DNA of 8,201 nucleotides, from the NCBI GenBank assembly GCA_947474415.1, contig CANJKD010000080.1, forward strand, positions 1 through 8,201, in the 5' to 3' direction. The DNA comes from Burkholderiales bacterium (GTDB taxonomy: Bacteria; Pseudomonadota; Gammaproteobacteria; Burkholderiales; Burkholderiaceae_C). Numbering within the stretch: the first letter of the stretch is position 1; every line of letters starts with the position of its first letter. Below, piece by piece: positions 7,801 to 8,201 of the stretch. Made by a program: the position numbers and the translations under genes. Below the pieces are notes generated by a model that searched no databases, was not told the origin of the DNA, and saw only the letters and a program-made list of their open reading frames with translations.

Positions 7801-8201
7801 CGCGAACGCATCCACCACATCGGGCAGCTTGCCGTGCTCGGCATCGACCTTCCAGGTGCGCACGCCGGGCAGCAAGGCACTGGCGCGGGTGACGCGGCCA
7901 TCACCGTCGTCAGGCGTGTCGAGGTAGGACAGACCATCGTTGTCGACGACGATGCCGACCGGCGTGAACGACGCATGGCCGATCACCAGCAGCATCTTCG
8001 CGGTGTCGATGCCGAAGGTGGCCACCTGCGCGTCGAGCCGGCGCCGCAGCGCGACGGCCTGGTCGAGCACGGCCTGTGGCGGTGCGCCCCATTCGTAGAC
8101 GGTGCGCTGCGGGCCTTCGTTGTGCCAGATGCTGCGGTCACGCAGCCGCGCCATGTCGTCGTCGGCCAGCTTCTGCCAGGTGCTGGCCTTGTCGAGGCCG
8201 A
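4855..8201 (-). CDS. Alpha/beta-hydrolase - CHAT peptidase - TPR-like multidomain protein (5' end outside window)
   Basis: The frame is open through the right edge; residue numbers count from the Met at 8154, with at least 15 more in-frame codons upstream. Residues 1-132 look like the end of an esterase/lipase alpha/beta-hydrolase domain: GDGRVT (D85) and AEHGKLP (H107) fit the acid and His of a Ser-Asp-His triad whose Ser would lie outside the window. Residues ~139-200 are an Ala/Ser/Arg-rich linker. Residues ~203-490 form a middle domain (FVQQPLLVGHY, IVVGLGEEGKL, LMGSGGTGITPGGAVRAI), perhaps related to macro/M17 N-terminal folds (inference). Residues ~490-775 are a CHAT caspase-like domain: IPWELL (521-526), GEPKCDPAFYPPLDGAR, HIAGHG with H639, LNCC with C677, GWAVEDD and YGDPEW, so the dyad is intact. 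Residues ~800-1090 are helical and TPR-like (AIEWYGKAIDAA). It is likely a cytosolic peptidase with interaction repeats; substrate unknown. No signal peptide can be judged without the N-terminus. Met 8154 lacks a ribosome site and would cut the hydrolase domain, so it is not the likely start. The stop overlaps the CoA-transferase start. Confidence 0.9.
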   Translation of the reverse strand, partial: GLDKASTWQKLADDDMARLRDRSIWHNEGPQRTVYEWGAPPQAVLDQAVALRRRLDAQVATFGIDTAKMLLVIGHASFTPVGIVVDNDGLSYLDTPDDGDGRVTRASALLPGVRTWKVDAEHGKLPDVVDAFAAYIELLKNGETTLLDACEPVSGGQRAARGSTRSAAAGAAPAAQAALVRSRPSRGLNASQPPSSEADVMGLGRGDAAGLPTPSRVAPLNVVVLNADLRFVQQPLLVGHYRSMTLTGAERMIDALVDQGMSRSLAAGLYPDAPGSHQIFGNVRKDRDNPFEMARPSASIVVGLGEEGKLRLVELSFSVRQAVLAYAQRLSESAADQDGGAPAQFELAATLMGSGGTGITPGGAVRAIAQGALDASLKLQNSSWPQLAKLTFVEVYLERAGDAWRALQLQELAAPNRLKLVGKIGFGPGAMRRSLDSSYRGSTYDLISALPVPGSDPALPCIQYTLDTKRARTEVRAVHAQGTLLRELVAKASNDANADPQIGRTLFNLLIPVEMEAFLGGTSEMVIELESATAGIPWELLDTNPDAQSADSRPWAIRSKLIRKLQIKDFRAQVVDASPNDDVLVIGEPKCDPAFYPPLDGARREAIAVAARLTAPGSGIAAAKVRALVDHDDAQTIINALFERPYRVVHIAGHGEYGANGGVVLSGDKTYLGANEVNAMRTVPELVFLNCCHLAGRDAAAVLKPYDRAGFAANIAEALIKVGVRCVIAAGWAVEDDAAEEFATSFYASLLGGARFIEAVGAARTAAWNANRQGNTWAAYQCYGDPEWSWRREGADAQRPAQALGDEFAGVASPVSLALALETIAIGSQYGGAKAEAQLDKLRYLDAEFASLWGGMGAVAEAFGVAYAGAGAIGKAIEWYGKAIDAADGSASFKAAEQLGNLRVRRAGKANDGAGIRAGITQLERLAALQPTLERANLLGSAWKRLTMVEWQAGRKTEATQALDAMVEHYVAAEAMARKAGADTLFYPAKNGISAELRRAFLNKHLPALDAERFEVAAASVQKAANERPDFWSVVGQTELRVLAALAKGQLATAQAGLIQTLRELKARVPAVWMWDSVYNEAQFTLLPYIEMATPAEKLAAQSLLDALKGLAAK

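Noticed and set aside
8152..8154. ATG at 8154 as the true start of the CHAT gene
   Set aside because: No Shine-Dalgarno precedes it (the upstream bases encode Asp-Asp-Asp in frame). The frame stays open to the window edge, and the alpha/beta-hydrolase domain would lose its nucleophile part.
1..8201. CRISPR array, tRNA/rRNA, insertion sequence or attachment site
   Set aside because: I saw no regularly spaced repeats, cloverleaf-like sequence, transposase/integrase motifs or flanking direct repeats on reading both strands.

Overview
The window is a GC-rich stretch (by eye well above 60 % G+C, with G/C-ending codons in every gene). It most likely comes from a betaproteobacterium of the order Burkholderiales; this is inferred from base composition and protein flavour, and no rRNA or other marker gene is present. 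I saw no insertion sequence, tRNA, CRISPR array, phage gene or compositional break, so it reads as ordinary chromosome.

Left part, plus strand, 1-3383. (1) The 3' end of a membrane protein that looks like the C-terminal half of an FHA-domain protein, with five membrane segments and a charged tail. (2) After 28 nt, an NADP-type short-chain dehydrogenase closely resembling E. coli YgfF as I recall it. (3) After 16 nt, a PAQR/hemolysin-III membrane protein, TrhA. These three are tightly spaced and may be co-transcribed. (4) After a 134-nt gap with an inverted repeat, a single-protein regulator with a winged helix, a GHKL ATPase and a STAS-like (DUF4325) domain.

Right part, minus strand, 8201-3425, converging on the left part with a 41-nt gap. 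Transcription enters from beyond the right edge through a very large gene of more than 1,100 codons, whose 5' end lies outside the window. From N- to C-terminus its product carries the end of an alpha/beta-hydrolase (esterase/lipase-like) domain, a low-complexity linker, a glycine-rich middle domain, a caspase-like CHAT peptidase domain with an intact His/Cys dyad, and a helical TPR-like tail. Its stop codon overlaps by 4 nt (ATGA) the start of a 477-residue class III (CaiB/BaiF) CoA-transferase whose domain halves appear in reversed order relative to the textbook enzyme.

The part most worth attention is the hydrolase-CHAT-TPR protein and its translational coupling to the CoA-transferase-like protein. 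It combines two potential hydrolytic activities with a protein-interaction module in one polypeptide. I infer a regulated effector or processing protease, but neither its substrate nor its trigger can be read from the sequence. The wHTH-GHKL-STAS-like regulator is a second interesting architecture and is not obviously linked to it.
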